A DNA stretch of 7,949 nt from Phycisphaerae bacterium (GTDB lineage Bacteria > Planctomycetota > Phycisphaerae > SM23-33): positions 1-7,949 of the forward strand of contig JASLZV010000069.1 in NCBI GenBank assembly GCA_030754715.1. Direction: 5' to 3'. A model generated the notes under the pieces. The model was not told where the DNA came from, searched no databases, and saw only the letters and a program-made list of their open reading frames with translations. Shown here in pieces: positions 1-7,111 of this stretch. Each line of letters opens with the position of its first letter. Position 1 is the stretch's first letter. The position numbers and the translations under genes are program-made.

Positions 1-404
1 GGCCGAACGAAAGGGAACTGGCCAAGAAAATGAAGCTCTCGCTTCGGGAGTTCCGCAAACTCCAGCGAGACGCCCACGCCACTGCCGTGGTATCGCTAAG
101 CCGCAAGTGGTACGAGACCGACGGTAACAAGGAAGTCCGCGAGATCGACGTGCTTCAAGACAATCGCAGCGACGACCCTATCCGCAATGCTCAGCAGAAA
201 GACATCAAGGAACTGCTTACCCGCGGGCTGAACCGGGCCGAGCGTCTAATCATCATTCTGTATTACTTTGAAGAGATGACCATGAAGGAGATCGGCGAGA
301 CGCTCGACCTGAGCGAAAGCCGTGTCAGCCAGATGCACTCGGCGATCTTGGCCCGCATGAAGAACCAACTCGAACGTCACGAGGAGGAACTCCAGGCCAG
401 CTAG
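1..404 (+). CDS. RNA polymerase sigma factor, FliA/WhiG family (5' end outside window)
   Basis: This is the C-terminal part of a sigma-70-type factor that directs core RNA polymerase to a specific promoter class; FliA/WhiG members commonly serve flagellar or developmental genes. The frame is open from base 3 through the left edge (visible start PNERELAKKMKLSLREF), so the ATG at 30 is internal and the true start lies upstream; 133 residues are visible. The first ~30 residues resemble sigma region 3. The last ~65 form region 4, with an acidic linker (DNRSDDP, around 159-180) before it and the helix-turn-helix EEMTMKEIGETLDLSESRVS at 270-329, which is the FliA/WhiG form of region 4.2. The ELLTRGLNRAERLIIILYYF stretch before it is the usual region 4.1. 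Nothing nearby shows its regulon. Family assignment is firm; flagellar or other role cannot be told from this piece. Confidence 0.9.
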   Translation, partial: PNERELAKKMKLSLREFRKLQRDAHATAVVSLSRKWYETDGNKEVREIDVLQDNRSDDPIRNAQQKDIKELLTRGLNRAERLIIILYYFEEMTMKEIGETLDLSESRVSQMHSAILARMKNQLERHEEELQAS

Positions 405-560
405 ACTTGTTCGGCACGAGAAGCGGTTCCTTCATCATTTCGATCGTGGCGCACTAGGCGGCTGTTGTGGCCGAGCTTTGGGCGCGCGATTTGACGGCCT
501 TGATCAGCCCCTGTGCGGTCTGCTATGGTTTGTAATCTTTGACGGGCCTGTTGCGGTTTT

Positions 561-1211
561 TTGACGTATGCTTTTCGCGGCGTGACAAGAGGCGCCGGGC
601 CGGTGGGTGTGTGCGATCGCCTGGTTGACTTTCTGCCCACGGCTGTCATCCGCGCCCGGACGGACGGCTCGTGTTACCTGGATTACGATTTGCCCAAGTC
701 GATCGGCTACATCGCGCCGTTTTACGGCAGTTTCGGCGTCATTCTGCGGGCGTACGCCTACATGCTCATGCTGGGGCGGGACGGTCTGACGGCGGTCTCG
801 GAAAACGCCGTGCTCAACGCGAACTACGTCAAGGAATCGCTGCGCCGGCACTACGACCTGCCATACGGACAGTTGTGCAAGCACGAATGCGTTTTCTCCG
901 CCGGCCGGCAGGCTAAAAAAAGTGTTCGAGCAATAGACATCGCCACGGCATTGATCGACCGGGGCTTCCATCCACCGACGGTGTACTTCCCGCTGACGGT
1001 CAAAGAAGCGATGATGATTGAGCCGACCGAGACGGAATCGAAGGAAACGCTCGACGCATTCATCGCGGCGATGATCGGAATCGCCGAATTAGCCGAAAGC
1101 GATCCGGAAGCATTTGCCGAGTTTCCGGCCACCACGCCGGTCAGCCGACTGGATGAGGTACTGGCTGCACGCAAGCCGGATACGGCGTCCCTGCCGCAGC
1201 AGGAATCATAG
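561..1211 (+). pseudogene. gcvPB: Glycine dehydrogenase (decarboxylating) subunit 2, N-terminally truncated remnant
   Basis: GcvPB is the PLP-binding half of the split glycine cleavage P-protein, which decarboxylates glycine and passes the aminomethyl group to lipoylated GcvH. The full subunit is near 480-500 residues. Here homology starts only around base 588 (GAGPVGV) and runs to the normal C-terminus, about 205 residues. Hallmarks kept are LDYDLPKSIG (residues 40-49 of the frame), FYGSFGVILRAYAY, SENAVLNANY, GFHPPTVYFPL and MIEPTETESKETLDAFI. Absent is the segment just upstream in the family, with the HKTF motif whose lysine carries PLP, so this piece cannot be a working decarboxylase subunit. 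The frame opens after a stop at 540-542, its first start is a TTG at 561, and I see no ribosome-binding site. No frameshift or stop breaks the remaining part, so the loss is either recent or an assembly join near 588. No gcvT, gcvH or gcvPA is visible. Confidence 0.82.
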
Positions 1212-1224
1212 GGCTGCACACGTA

Positions 1225-1282
1225 TTGACCGGCCGTGGGTCAAGGGGCATGTTCGGATATAGGCCGGTCCGCCTTGCCGGCC
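1225..1282. repeat. Overlapping GC-rich inverted repeats after the gcvPB remnant
   Basis: Three arms can pair in alternative ways. CCGGCC at 1229-1234 and an identical CCGGCC at 1277-1282 are both complementary to GGCCGG at 1262-1267. The first pairing extends to 8 bp (GACCGGCC 1227-1234 with GGCCGGTC 1262-1269), and the second is a 6-bp stem with a 9-base loop. A further hairpin, TTGACC 1225-1230 with GGTCAA 1238-1243, competes with the first arm. No T-run follows, so a textbook intrinsic terminator is not supported. It lies 14 bases after the remnant's stop and 130 bases before the next start, so it could be an old transcript end or part of a leader. GC-rich sequence makes some of this pairing possible by chance. 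Confidence 0.4.
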
Positions 1283-1396
1283 GCTACTAGAACCGCGATG
1301 ATGCCCGCTCAAACACAGTGTGGCGGTCATGCGAGAGCGTAACCCGGAAAACATTAGGCAAGGTGAGATAGACACCCAACGGATACTGAAACACTC

Positions 1397-1403
1397 AAAA
1401 GGA
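1397..1403 (+). promoter_or_regulatory. Ribosome-binding site deciding the 1413 start
   Basis: AAAAGGA lies 9 bases before the ATG at 1413. The in-frame ATG at 1320 has no comparable site and would put 31 charged residues in front of an otherwise normal signal peptide, so 1413 is preferred. Confidence 0.7.
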
Positions 1404-1412
1404 ACACCTGTT

Positions 1413-4073
1413 ATGACGAAATGGTACGCTATGATGATCTGTCCGCTTCTGGCGATTGTCGCCGGCGAGCTTGAGGGTAACGCGCAGGAGGCCGCGCAAA
1501 AGACCAGAACACTGCTTGCGGCTAGAACCAATGTCGCCCCAATAATCGACGGTAGGGGCGATGATCGTTGTTGGAAGGATGCGTCCAAGGCGACCGGCTT
1601 CAGTATCTACTCAAAAGCCCCTGAGTTGCACCGCGAGCAGACAGTCGGACGGGTCTGTTTCGACGATGAGAATCTGTACGTCTTCGTCGAATGCAAGGTC
1701 GGTAATATTGAGAGATTCAGGGCGGAAGTGGCGGAAACCAAGGGCGAGTTTCAGTACTCCAAGGCCGGCGTTATCGAGGTTTTCCTGGACACGAATTGCG
1801 ACAGGAAAACGTTTACACAGCACCTGATCCACGCCAACGGTTCGTCGCTGATTGCCCTTACAAGCCGAGACATACTCAAGACGCTCACCGACGACGTCCT
1901 TGACGTTGCAGCCGTGGCCACCGAGACGGGCTACAAGGTGGAGGTCGCACTTCCATTGGCGGTGCTTGGGCTCCGATCGGATACAAAGCCGAAGACATGG
2001 GGGTTCAACCTGAACCGTTGTCACGCTTTGCTCGTCGACGGCACAAATGAGCACGACAAAATGTACAGTTCCTGGAACTCGACCGGCGGGCGTGGATTTC
2101 AAGACTCATCGCTGTTCGGCTACCTGAATATCGAGAATGACTTTTCGCCGTATTTCTGGGATGTGACGATGTTGCGCGAGCCGCAGGCCGGCGACAGTAC
2201 GGTTGATTTTCGGGTGGTGAACGAGACCGGCAAGGATTTCAGCGGCGAACTTTCTCTGACGATCACGACGCCCGGCGAAAAGGCGTCGAGTTACCGCCAA
2301 GCGGTTTTGCTGTCCGCCGGCGGTAAGCAGGTGGTTTCGTTCAAGCATCGTGTCTCAGCCCCCCAGGTCGAAGCCAAGTACAATGTGGTGCTGACCGACG
2401 CGACCGGCCGCGACCGCTATCTCGGTGGCACGCAGAAGGTGGATTTGGCGACTCGCGACCCGTGGGACCCGCCGTCGCCCACGGCAGATGAGACGGCGCG
2501 GGGATTCGTGATATACCGCCGGCCTTATACTCAGCCGATGACACACAGGTCGGTCCCCCGCGCGGATGAGCGGTTGAACCAACTCGGCCTCAAGGCATGT
2601 AGAGGTGAATTCGAGCCAATCACGTTTGCCCTTTATCCGCTGCGCGATGTGGAAGAAGTGACAGTTAGCGTCTCGGATCTGAAAGGCCCGAAAGGAGGCA
2701 CCATCCCGTCGTCGGCTGTGAGGGTGGGCAAGGTGACATTCCAATCGCTTTGGAAGAATCCCAAGTTGTTTGAGACATGGGAGCATCTGGTGAGGTCTTT
2801 CGATCGCCTGCAACTGGTTTCCGGCAACAGTCGGCGTCTGTGGCTTACTGTTGAGGTGCCCAAAGATGCCGCTATGGGCCTTTATCGGGGGAAAGTATCG
2901 ATCTGCGCGGGCGAGATTACCGCATACGTGCCGCTCGAAGTGGAGGTCCTGCCGTTCGAATTGTCAGCGCCGGACGGGATGGGCTATTTTATGTATTATT
3001 ACGGCCCGCAGCAACTGAACAAGGCATTCGGAACCGCCGAGTATCTAAAGACCTCGGTTGAAGATATGCGCGATCACGGCATGACTACCTATACGATTTA
3101 TCATAACGCCCAGGTCACGGACGCTGAAACCGGCAAACCCAGGATCGATGTGGATAAGTACATCCCTTCGAACGTCGATGTTACTTATGCGCAGTTGATT
3201 GATATCCTGCGGGCCGGCGGCTTGGGGCTGATCGCCCCGCTGATTGACGTCTCCACATGGCACTATAAGCCGAAAATAACATTGGCACTTTACAAGGTCT
3301 ACCGCAGTCGGGGTTGGCCGGAGGTACTGTGCTACATCGGGGACGAGATCGAATCACCCGAAAGAATCGCAAGTGCCCGCAAGATAGTAGAGGGCATAAA
3401 AAATATAGCGCCGGAAATTAAAACGACCACGACTCTCGGCCGCAGCGGCGTTAAGGCACTTGGGCACCTCTACGACGTCTGGATCAACTGCAGTACACCT
3501 GAGATGGTCGATAAGTGTCTGGAGATGGGCAAGCAGCCTTGGACGTACAGTTGCCGGCAGATCCACGAGGTCACCCCGGCGTTCGAACGGTACTTTTTCG
3601 GCCAGTACGCGTGGAATCTGGGCCTCAGAGGCGTCGCCTTGTGGTGCTACGCGGAAAACAACATATTTAAAGATCGTTTTGGATTTGTACATGCATACAC
3701 ACCCGACTCAGAGTTCCGCAGCGACTGGAAGCATCTGCACGGGCACGTGGTATTCGAAAAAGGCCGACCGATTCCGACCGTCACGTGGGAAGCGGTGCGC
3801 GAGGGGATCGACGACTACCGGTATATGCTCACGCTGCGCAAAGCAAGCGAGGGCGCGGTCAAGGGCAACTCGCCGAAAGCCCGCGAAGCAGGCAGGGCGG
3901 GCCTGGAGATGCTCAATCGCATCAAGGCGGATGCCAACTGGGAGTTCGGTGCCAACGACAAGAAGTACGGTCGGGCCTGGGAACTGTTGCCCGACATGGA
4001 GACGACCCGCCGGCAGGTCATCGCGGCGATTCTGAAGATTCGTGACGCGAGTCCCGCTGAGACTACGCAGTAG
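1413..4073 (+). CDS. Secreted CBM9-like / DUF4091 (GH123-like) glycoside hydrolase candidate
   Basis: An 886-residue exported protein, probably a carbohydrate-active enzyme. Residues 1-25 form a signal peptide (MTKWYAMMICPLLAIVAG core, likely cut near GNA-QEA). Residues ~38-240 resemble a CBM9-like module, opening with IIDGRGDDRCWKDA and closing with SSWNSTGGRGFQDSSLFGYL. Residues ~250-345 look like a beta-rich spacer. Residues ~385-515 match the N-terminal beta-sandwich seen with DUF4091/GH123 proteins (KACRGEFEPITFALYPL, LWLTVEVPKDAAMGLYRGKV). Residues ~520-805 form the TIM-barrel-like part, with YIGDE placing an Asp644-Glu645 pair where GH123 enzymes use Asp-Glu in substrate-assisted catalysis, and ending with the typical PTVTWEAVREGIDDYRYML. 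Residues 806-886 are helical. GH123 acts on beta-linked N-acetylgalactosamine, but many DUF4091 proteins have no known substrate, so specificity is open. The start at 1413 is chosen for its ribosome-binding site and signal peptide. The gene converges on the isomerase gene, with 34 bases between stops. Confidence 0.85.
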   Translation: MTKWYAMMICPLLAIVAGELEGNAQEAAQKTRTLLAARTNVAPIIDGRGDDRCWKDASKATGFSIYSKAPELHREQTVGRVCFDDENLYVFVECKVGNIERFRAEVAETKGEFQYSKAGVIEVFLDTNCDRKTFTQHLIHANGSSLIALTSRDILKTLTDDVLDVAAVATETGYKVEVALPLAVLGLRSDTKPKTWGFNLNRCHALLVDGTNEHDKMYSSWNSTGGRGFQDSSLFGYLNIENDFSPYFWDVTMLREPQAGDSTVDFRVVNETGKDFSGELSLTITTPGEKASSYRQAVLLSAGGKQVVSFKHRVSAPQVEAKYNVVLTDATGRDRYLGGTQKVDLATRDPWDPPSPTADETARGFVIYRRPYTQPMTHRSVPRADERLNQLGLKACRGEFEPITFALYPLRDVEEVTVSVSDLKGPKGGTIPSSAVRVGKVTFQSLWKNPKLFETWEHLVRSFDRLQLVSGNSRRLWLTVEVPKDAAMGLYRGKVSICAGEITAYVPLEVEVLPFELSAPDGMGYFMYYYGPQQLNKAFGTAEYLKTSVEDMRDHGMTTYTIYHNAQVTDAETGKPRIDVDKYIPSNVDVTYAQLIDILRAGGLGLIAPLIDVSTWHYKPKITLALYKVYRSRGWPEVLCYIGDEIESPERIASARKIVEGIKNIAPEIKTTTTLGRSGVKALGHLYDVWINCSTPEMVDKCLEMGKQPWTYSCRQIHEVTPAFERYFFGQYAWNLGLRGVALWCYAENNIFKDRFGFVHAYTPDSEFRSDWKHLHGHVVFEKGRPIPTVTWEAVREGIDDYRYMLTLRKASEGAVKGNSPKAREAGRAGLEMLNRIKADANWEFGANDKKYGRAWELLPDMETTRRQVIAAILKIRDASPAETTQ

Positions 4074-4100
4074 ACTCAGAGCGACTCATTCGGGGGTAGT

Positions 4101-4124
4101 CCATCCTTCAATCGTTGAAGATGG
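4101..4124. terminator. Hairpin at the convergent gene junction
   Basis: CTTCAA (4106-4111), loop TCG, TTGAAG (4115-4120) gives a perfect 6-bp stem. CCAT (4101-4104) and ATGG (4121-4124) extend it by 4 bp past a single unpaired C at 4105. It covers the last codons and stop of the minus-strand isomerase gene and lies 28 bases after the stop of the plus-strand hydrolase gene. No T-run follows on either strand, so it may mark or protect the 3' ends of both transcripts rather than act as a classical intrinsic terminator. Confidence 0.45.
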
Positions 4125-5004
4125 TATAGGGCTCCTGTGGGCCGGTGGGGGCGGCGGCCTGACACTTTTTCATGAAGTCCAGGGCTTCCTTGATCTGCGT
4201 TTTGGCCGTGGCGACGTCATCGGGGATGGAGTCTTTGAAGAATTCCTCAAAGGACAGCCAGCCGCTAAAATCGACGGTGTTGAGGGCAAAAAACACTTCG
4301 ACGTAGTCGACGACCCCGGCGCCCATGGGGCAAAGCTCGTAGCACCAATGGGCGCGTTTCACCTTGAAGTCGGTGTGGTCTGCTTCGCGTTTGGGACGAA
4401 CGTTCTTGACGTGCACGTAGCCGAGATACGGCCCCAGGACCTCGGCGCCGTGTCGGGGGCGAAGAAACCCCTCCGGCACGCCGTTAGCCACGTCGTAGAT
4501 AGCGGCAACGCAGTCGGGGTCGAGGTCCTCCATCAAATACCTGACGGTTACGGGGGAGGCCGGCAGGCCGCCCGGATGCGTCTCGACGACGTATTTGATA
4601 CCGTATTCCTTTCCAAGGGGAACCAGGCTCTCCAGACCCTGGCGTGTCAGTTTGCAGAAATCCATGAACGAGCCCTTCTGGTGGACCGATTCGTCCAGAT
4701 TGTATGCAAGCCACGGCGGGGCGACCCTGAGCATCTTCCCGCCGACCGAAGCCAGTATCTCGCTGTACTGCCGCATCAGGTCGGTTTTCCAGAGGTGACC
4801 GGCGTTAATGTAGGCCGCCACCTCGAGGCCATGGTCTTTTGAGAGTTTGTCCATCTGCTTTGCGGCCTTGGCCGCTTCGCCGAGATTCGGCGGCAACCCC
4901 CACTCCACACCGTCTGCTCCCGTTTCCGATATGAGTTCGGCCATGTCGGGATAACTCAATCCCTTCAACCCGTTGGTGTTCACTGCATACTTGAAATTGC
5001 TCAC
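4108..5004 (-). CDS. Sugar phosphate isomerase/epimerase-type TIM-barrel protein
   Basis: A 298-residue cytoplasmic protein of the xylose-isomerase-like TIM-barrel superfamily (AP endonuclease 2 / sugar isomerase-epimerase fold). Members typically use a divalent metal to isomerise or epimerise sugars or inositol-type compounds. Barrel signatures are GADGVEWGLP (29-38), the metal-ligand candidate Glu141 in VVETHPG, Asp171 in IYDVANG, His198 in YVHVKN and Glu253/Glu254 in LSFEEFF; this E-D-H-E set is the expected one. There is no signal peptide. A GTG start at 5004 is chosen because AGGAG (5017-5013) sits 8 bases upstream; an in-frame TTG at 5022 would overlap that site. It follows the propeller gene by 69 bases on the same strand, suggesting one operon, possibly with attenuation by the hairpin between them. 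The fold is clear; the exact substrate (2-keto sugar, inositol derivative, ulosonic compound) cannot be told. Confidence 0.87.
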   Translation of the reverse strand: MSNFKYAVNTNGLKGLSYPDMAELISETGADGVEWGLPPNLGEAAKAAKQMDKLSKDHGLEVAAYINAGHLWKTDLMRQYSEILASVGGKMLRVAPPWLAYNLDESVHQKGSFMDFCKLTRQGLESLVPLGKEYGIKYVVETHPGGLPASPVTVRYLMEDLDPDCVAAIYDVANGVPEGFLRPRHGAEVLGPYLGYVHVKNVRPKREADHTDFKVKRAHWCYELCPMGAGVVDYVEVFFALNTVDFSGWLSFEEFFKDSIPDDVATAKTQIKEALDFMKKCQAAAPTGPQEPYTIFND

Positions 5005-5012
5005 GGTGGTTG

Positions 5013-5017
5013 CTCCT
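5013..5017 (-). promoter_or_regulatory. Ribosome-binding site supporting the GTG start at 5004
   Basis: AGGAG on the minus strand, 8 bases before GTG. It lies inside the stretch a TTG start at 5022 would make coding, which argues against that longer form. Confidence 0.7.
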
Positions 5018-5030
5018 GTCAACGAGTCTC

Positions 5031-5061
5031 AAAAAAAGAAAACCAAGGGACGGTTTCGTCC
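5031..5061 (-). terminator. Possible intrinsic terminator or attenuator inside the minus-strand operon
   Basis: Read on the minus strand, GGACG-AAAC-CGTCC (5061-5048) is a short 5-bp hairpin, followed after CTTGG by TTTTCTTTTTTT (5042-5031). The T-run is strong but starts five bases after the stem, and the stem is short, so termination would be partial. It sits between the stop of the propeller gene and the ribosome-binding site of the isomerase gene, where it could lower isomerase expression relative to the upstream gene. Confidence 0.4.
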
Positions 5062-5073
5062 ACTGCGAAGTTC

Positions 5074-6711
5074 TCAGAAGTCCAGGACCATCTCTCCGGG
5101 CTTTTCCTGTCCTTTTTCCGGCCCCGGGCCGGAATGCGGCGGCAGGCCGGTGGCCGGTTCGGTGCTGGTGCGGTCCCAGTTGTCGGACTTGTGCTTAATG
5201 AGCCCACACCATCGTCGGTTGGCATTATCCAGGGCGAGTTTGCCGTCGGGATCAGGCAGCGTAAAGGTATAGGAATAAAGTTTCGCGTTCTTCAAGTAGA
5301 ACTTGGTCATCACGCCGCCGCGGTAATCCTTTGCAAGATCCCAGGGATGTCCGCCGCCTTTCCATTTCACCTGTTGCCTGCTGCCGTCCGCAGTGATTGG
5401 GATGCACTCTTTGCGGCCGTACCCGGGCATTACCTGCCCGAACGGTGTTATGAGTTCCACCTCAATGGAACCTCCTTTTGCGTCGGCGTTGACGAAAACC
5501 TCATGCGGCGGCCCCCAGGCGGCCTTATTGACAAGGAAGCCTTCTTTGCTGCCGGCGTCCAGCGAGACCCAGTGGTCCTGGGGCATTTTGGCCAGCATGC
5601 CGAAGGCTCGTTCCCGCGAGGACTTGGCCTCTTCCCATTTCGCCCATACGTCCCACCACGAATGCCGGTTCCGCTGCGTCAGGTAGTAGATCCACGTCTG
5701 GCCGTCTTTGACGATGGGGTTTTCTGATGGGTATACTGACTCGCTGTCCAGAGAGCCTTGTGGCCCGCATGGAATGACCGTCCTGTCCTTCACCGCCGGC
5801 CTGTGCCACTTGCGCCCGTCCCGGCTGTAGGCAAGTTGAATATCCACCTTCCCCAACATTGTGTCGGGGTAGTCCGGCGGGCGATTGTAACTGTCATACG
5901 ATTCACTGATCGGACTGGTGTGCTGGGCGGTGAGCATGCTCAGGAAGAACTTGTCGTAGCGAAACGGGGCCATGTAATAAAAATTGTACAGTTCCGGCGG
6001 ATCGTGCTCGTCGCCGCCCACCAGCACGCGGCCCATGTCCTCCCAGTTGACCAGGTCGTAACTCCCGTACAGCGAGATATCTCGCGGGAGGTTGGGAACC
6101 CTGCGCGTGAATAGCAGATACTTCCTCCGGTCGGCGTCGTAGATGAGCGAGAAGCAATCGTCGCTGATCCCCCGCAAAACCGGATTCACGTGCACCGGCC
6201 TTTCCCAATGAATCCCATCGGCTGAATACGCGAAATTCAACGGGCTGTGAAATCCTGCCCACGTCATTTCGCGGCTCCCGATGGCAAATATCATCTTGTA
6301 GCGGCGCTCGGGTATGTCGCTGGGGTCATCGATAATCGCCGGCGTAAGGCTGATATCCGGCAGGATATAGTTGTTCTCTTTGGACCCGTTGACCTCCACC
6401 ATATTCATGATGGGTTTTTCCCAGTTGACACCGTCGGTGCTGGTGGCATAGGCAAGCCTCGATGTCCCATCGTGTGCCTCTCCGGCGTAATGCGACACGC
6501 TATACCACATCTTGAAGATGCCCTCCAGTTCGTCATAGAGCACGTTCATGCCGCCAAGCGTGTTGGTGTCCTGATCCCATGGGGAATCCAGGCGCATGAC
6601 CGGTTCGGGGTGTTTTGTCGCCTGGTTGACCGTGCGCTGAAGGTTGATCATCTCCAGAATGTGGGCGTTGTCGATGAACAGAAACTTGTTGGGATAACCT
6701 TGAGTGTGCAT
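5074..6711 (-). CDS. Five-bladed beta-propeller glycosidase-like protein (GH32/GH43-type), no signal peptide
   Basis: A 545-residue protein with a GH32/GH43-like beta-propeller followed by a beta-sandwich-like C-terminal part. Blade repeats of the form S-x-DG-x-x-W recur: AYATSTDGVNWEKP (87-100), AYSADGIHWERP (161-172), GSYDLVNWED (216-225) and AYSRDGRKWHRP (294-305). Candidate acidic active-site residues are Asp14 (FLFIDN), Asp128/Asp129 (IIDDP, placed like the RDP stabiliser of GH32) and glutamates in ESVYPSENP (324-332); these are inferences. WDLAKDYRGG and FYLKNAKLYSYTF (457-483) resemble the closing beta-sandwich of GH32-type proteins. The last ~40 residues are Pro/Gly-rich and probably disordered. 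The start at 6711 is chosen because AAGGGA lies 7 bases upstream; an open frame extends to 6858 but the extra 49 residues look unstructured. No export signal is seen, unlike its paralogue at 7348. It is probably co-transcribed with the downstream isomerase gene. Substrate is unknown. Confidence 0.8.
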   Translation of the reverse strand: MHTQGYPNKFLFIDNAHILEMINLQRTVNQATKHPEPVMRLDSPWDQDTNTLGGMNVLYDELEGIFKMWYSVSHYAGEAHDGTSRLAYATSTDGVNWEKPIMNMVEVNGSKENNYILPDISLTPAIIDDPSDIPERRYKMIFAIGSREMTWAGFHSPLNFAYSADGIHWERPVHVNPVLRGISDDCFSLIYDADRRKYLLFTRRVPNLPRDISLYGSYDLVNWEDMGRVLVGGDEHDPPELYNFYYMAPFRYDKFFLSMLTAQHTSPISESYDSYNRPPDYPDTMLGKVDIQLAYSRDGRKWHRPAVKDRTVIPCGPQGSLDSESVYPSENPIVKDGQTWIYYLTQRNRHSWWDVWAKWEEAKSSRERAFGMLAKMPQDHWVSLDAGSKEGFLVNKAAWGPPHEVFVNADAKGGSIEVELITPFGQVMPGYGRKECIPITADGSRQQVKWKGGGHPWDLAKDYRGGVMTKFYLKNAKLYSYTFTLPDPDGKLALDNANRRWCGLIKHKSDNWDRTSTEPATGLPPHSGPGPEKGQEKPGEMVLDF

Positions 6712-6718
6712 TTTTTGT

Positions 6719-6724
6719 TCCCTT
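6719..6724 (-). promoter_or_regulatory. Ribosome-binding site deciding the 6711 start
   Basis: AAGGGA on the minus strand, 7 bases before the ATG at 6711. Longer in-frame starts up to 6858 add a Gln/Arg/Gly-rich stretch with no paralogue match. Confidence 0.6.
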
Positions 6725-6960
6725 TGCAATCCTGTTTGTTGTCCCGGTTGGTTTCGATCGTAGGGCCAGCGGCGGTATCTGAAGCCACCTGGCCCGATTT
6801 CGCTGGAGCCCGCATGATCTTGGGTTCCAGTTGTATTTTCACTTTGCCTTTGCCGCAAGATACTTCTGGCGGTTCTTGATAATTAATTGCAGAACAGCTT
6901 TGTCCAGCACATCGACCCGACCAATCGGCGTATGTCGATCATGGACAACGGGTGCGGAGA

Positions 6961-6980
6961 ATATGGTGCGGATATGGTGC
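6961..6980 (+). repeat. Tandem ATATGGTGC direct repeat, 11-bp period
   Basis: ATATGGTGC occurs at 6961-6969 and again at 6972-6980, one helical turn apart, and ATATGGTG recurs at 7109-7116. An earlier GGTGCGGA (6951-6958) matches the start of the second unit. Spacing of one turn is what a DNA-binding protein contacting one face would use, but this is inference. Confidence 0.5.
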
Positions 6981-7094
6981 ACATCAGTAGGTGTTTTTTT
7001 GGGGGCGGGATTCAGGTGTGGTTCAGGTGGGAATCTGCCGGGGATGTGCAGCGGTTTATGGCGGTCCCACTAGGTTCGGGAAGAAGAGTTTTTC

Positions 7095-7108
7095 CCCTGT
7101 TTACAGGG
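7095..7108. promoter_or_regulatory. Palindrome CCCTGT-TT-ACAGGG, possible operator
   Basis: Two perfect 6-bp arms flank a 2-base centre. The loop is too short for an RNA hairpin of full length, so a dimeric DNA-binding protein site is the likelier reading. It sits four bases before the TGGT-N8-ACCA element. Confidence 0.4.
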
Positions 7109-7111
7109 ATA

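Noticed and set aside
491..566. Three TTGACG words in the spacer before the gcvPB remnant (possible -35 boxes)
   Set aside because: No matching -10 elements at suitable spacing and no intact gene downstream.
405..595. Minus-strand frame with a basic peptide (LSRREKHTSKNRNRPVKDYK region) interrupted by TAG
   Set aside because: Two stops break it, no start with a ribosome-binding site is seen and I recognise no family; it is probably non-coding.
504..971. 155-codon minus-strand frame over the gcvPB remnant
   Set aside because: It is antisense to clear GcvPB homology and has no recognisable domain.
1378..1385. AACGGATA shared with 7308-7315, both ~30 bases before starts of exported-protein genes
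   Set aside because: One 8-base match between regions of this size is expected by chance, and the distances to the start codons differ by five bases.
1320..1412. Longer N-terminus for the secreted hydrolase from ATG 1320
   Set aside because: It would bury the signal peptide behind 31 charged residues, and the good ribosome-binding site is at 1397-1403.
4042..4842. 266-codon plus-strand frame opposite the isomerase gene
   Set aside because: Antisense shadow; the minus strand encodes a complete TIM-barrel protein with metal-ligand motifs.
6712..6858. 49-residue N-terminal extension of the minus-strand propeller protein
   Set aside because: The extra stretch is Gln/Arg/Gly-rich without structure, and AAGGGA sits correctly before the ATG at 6711.
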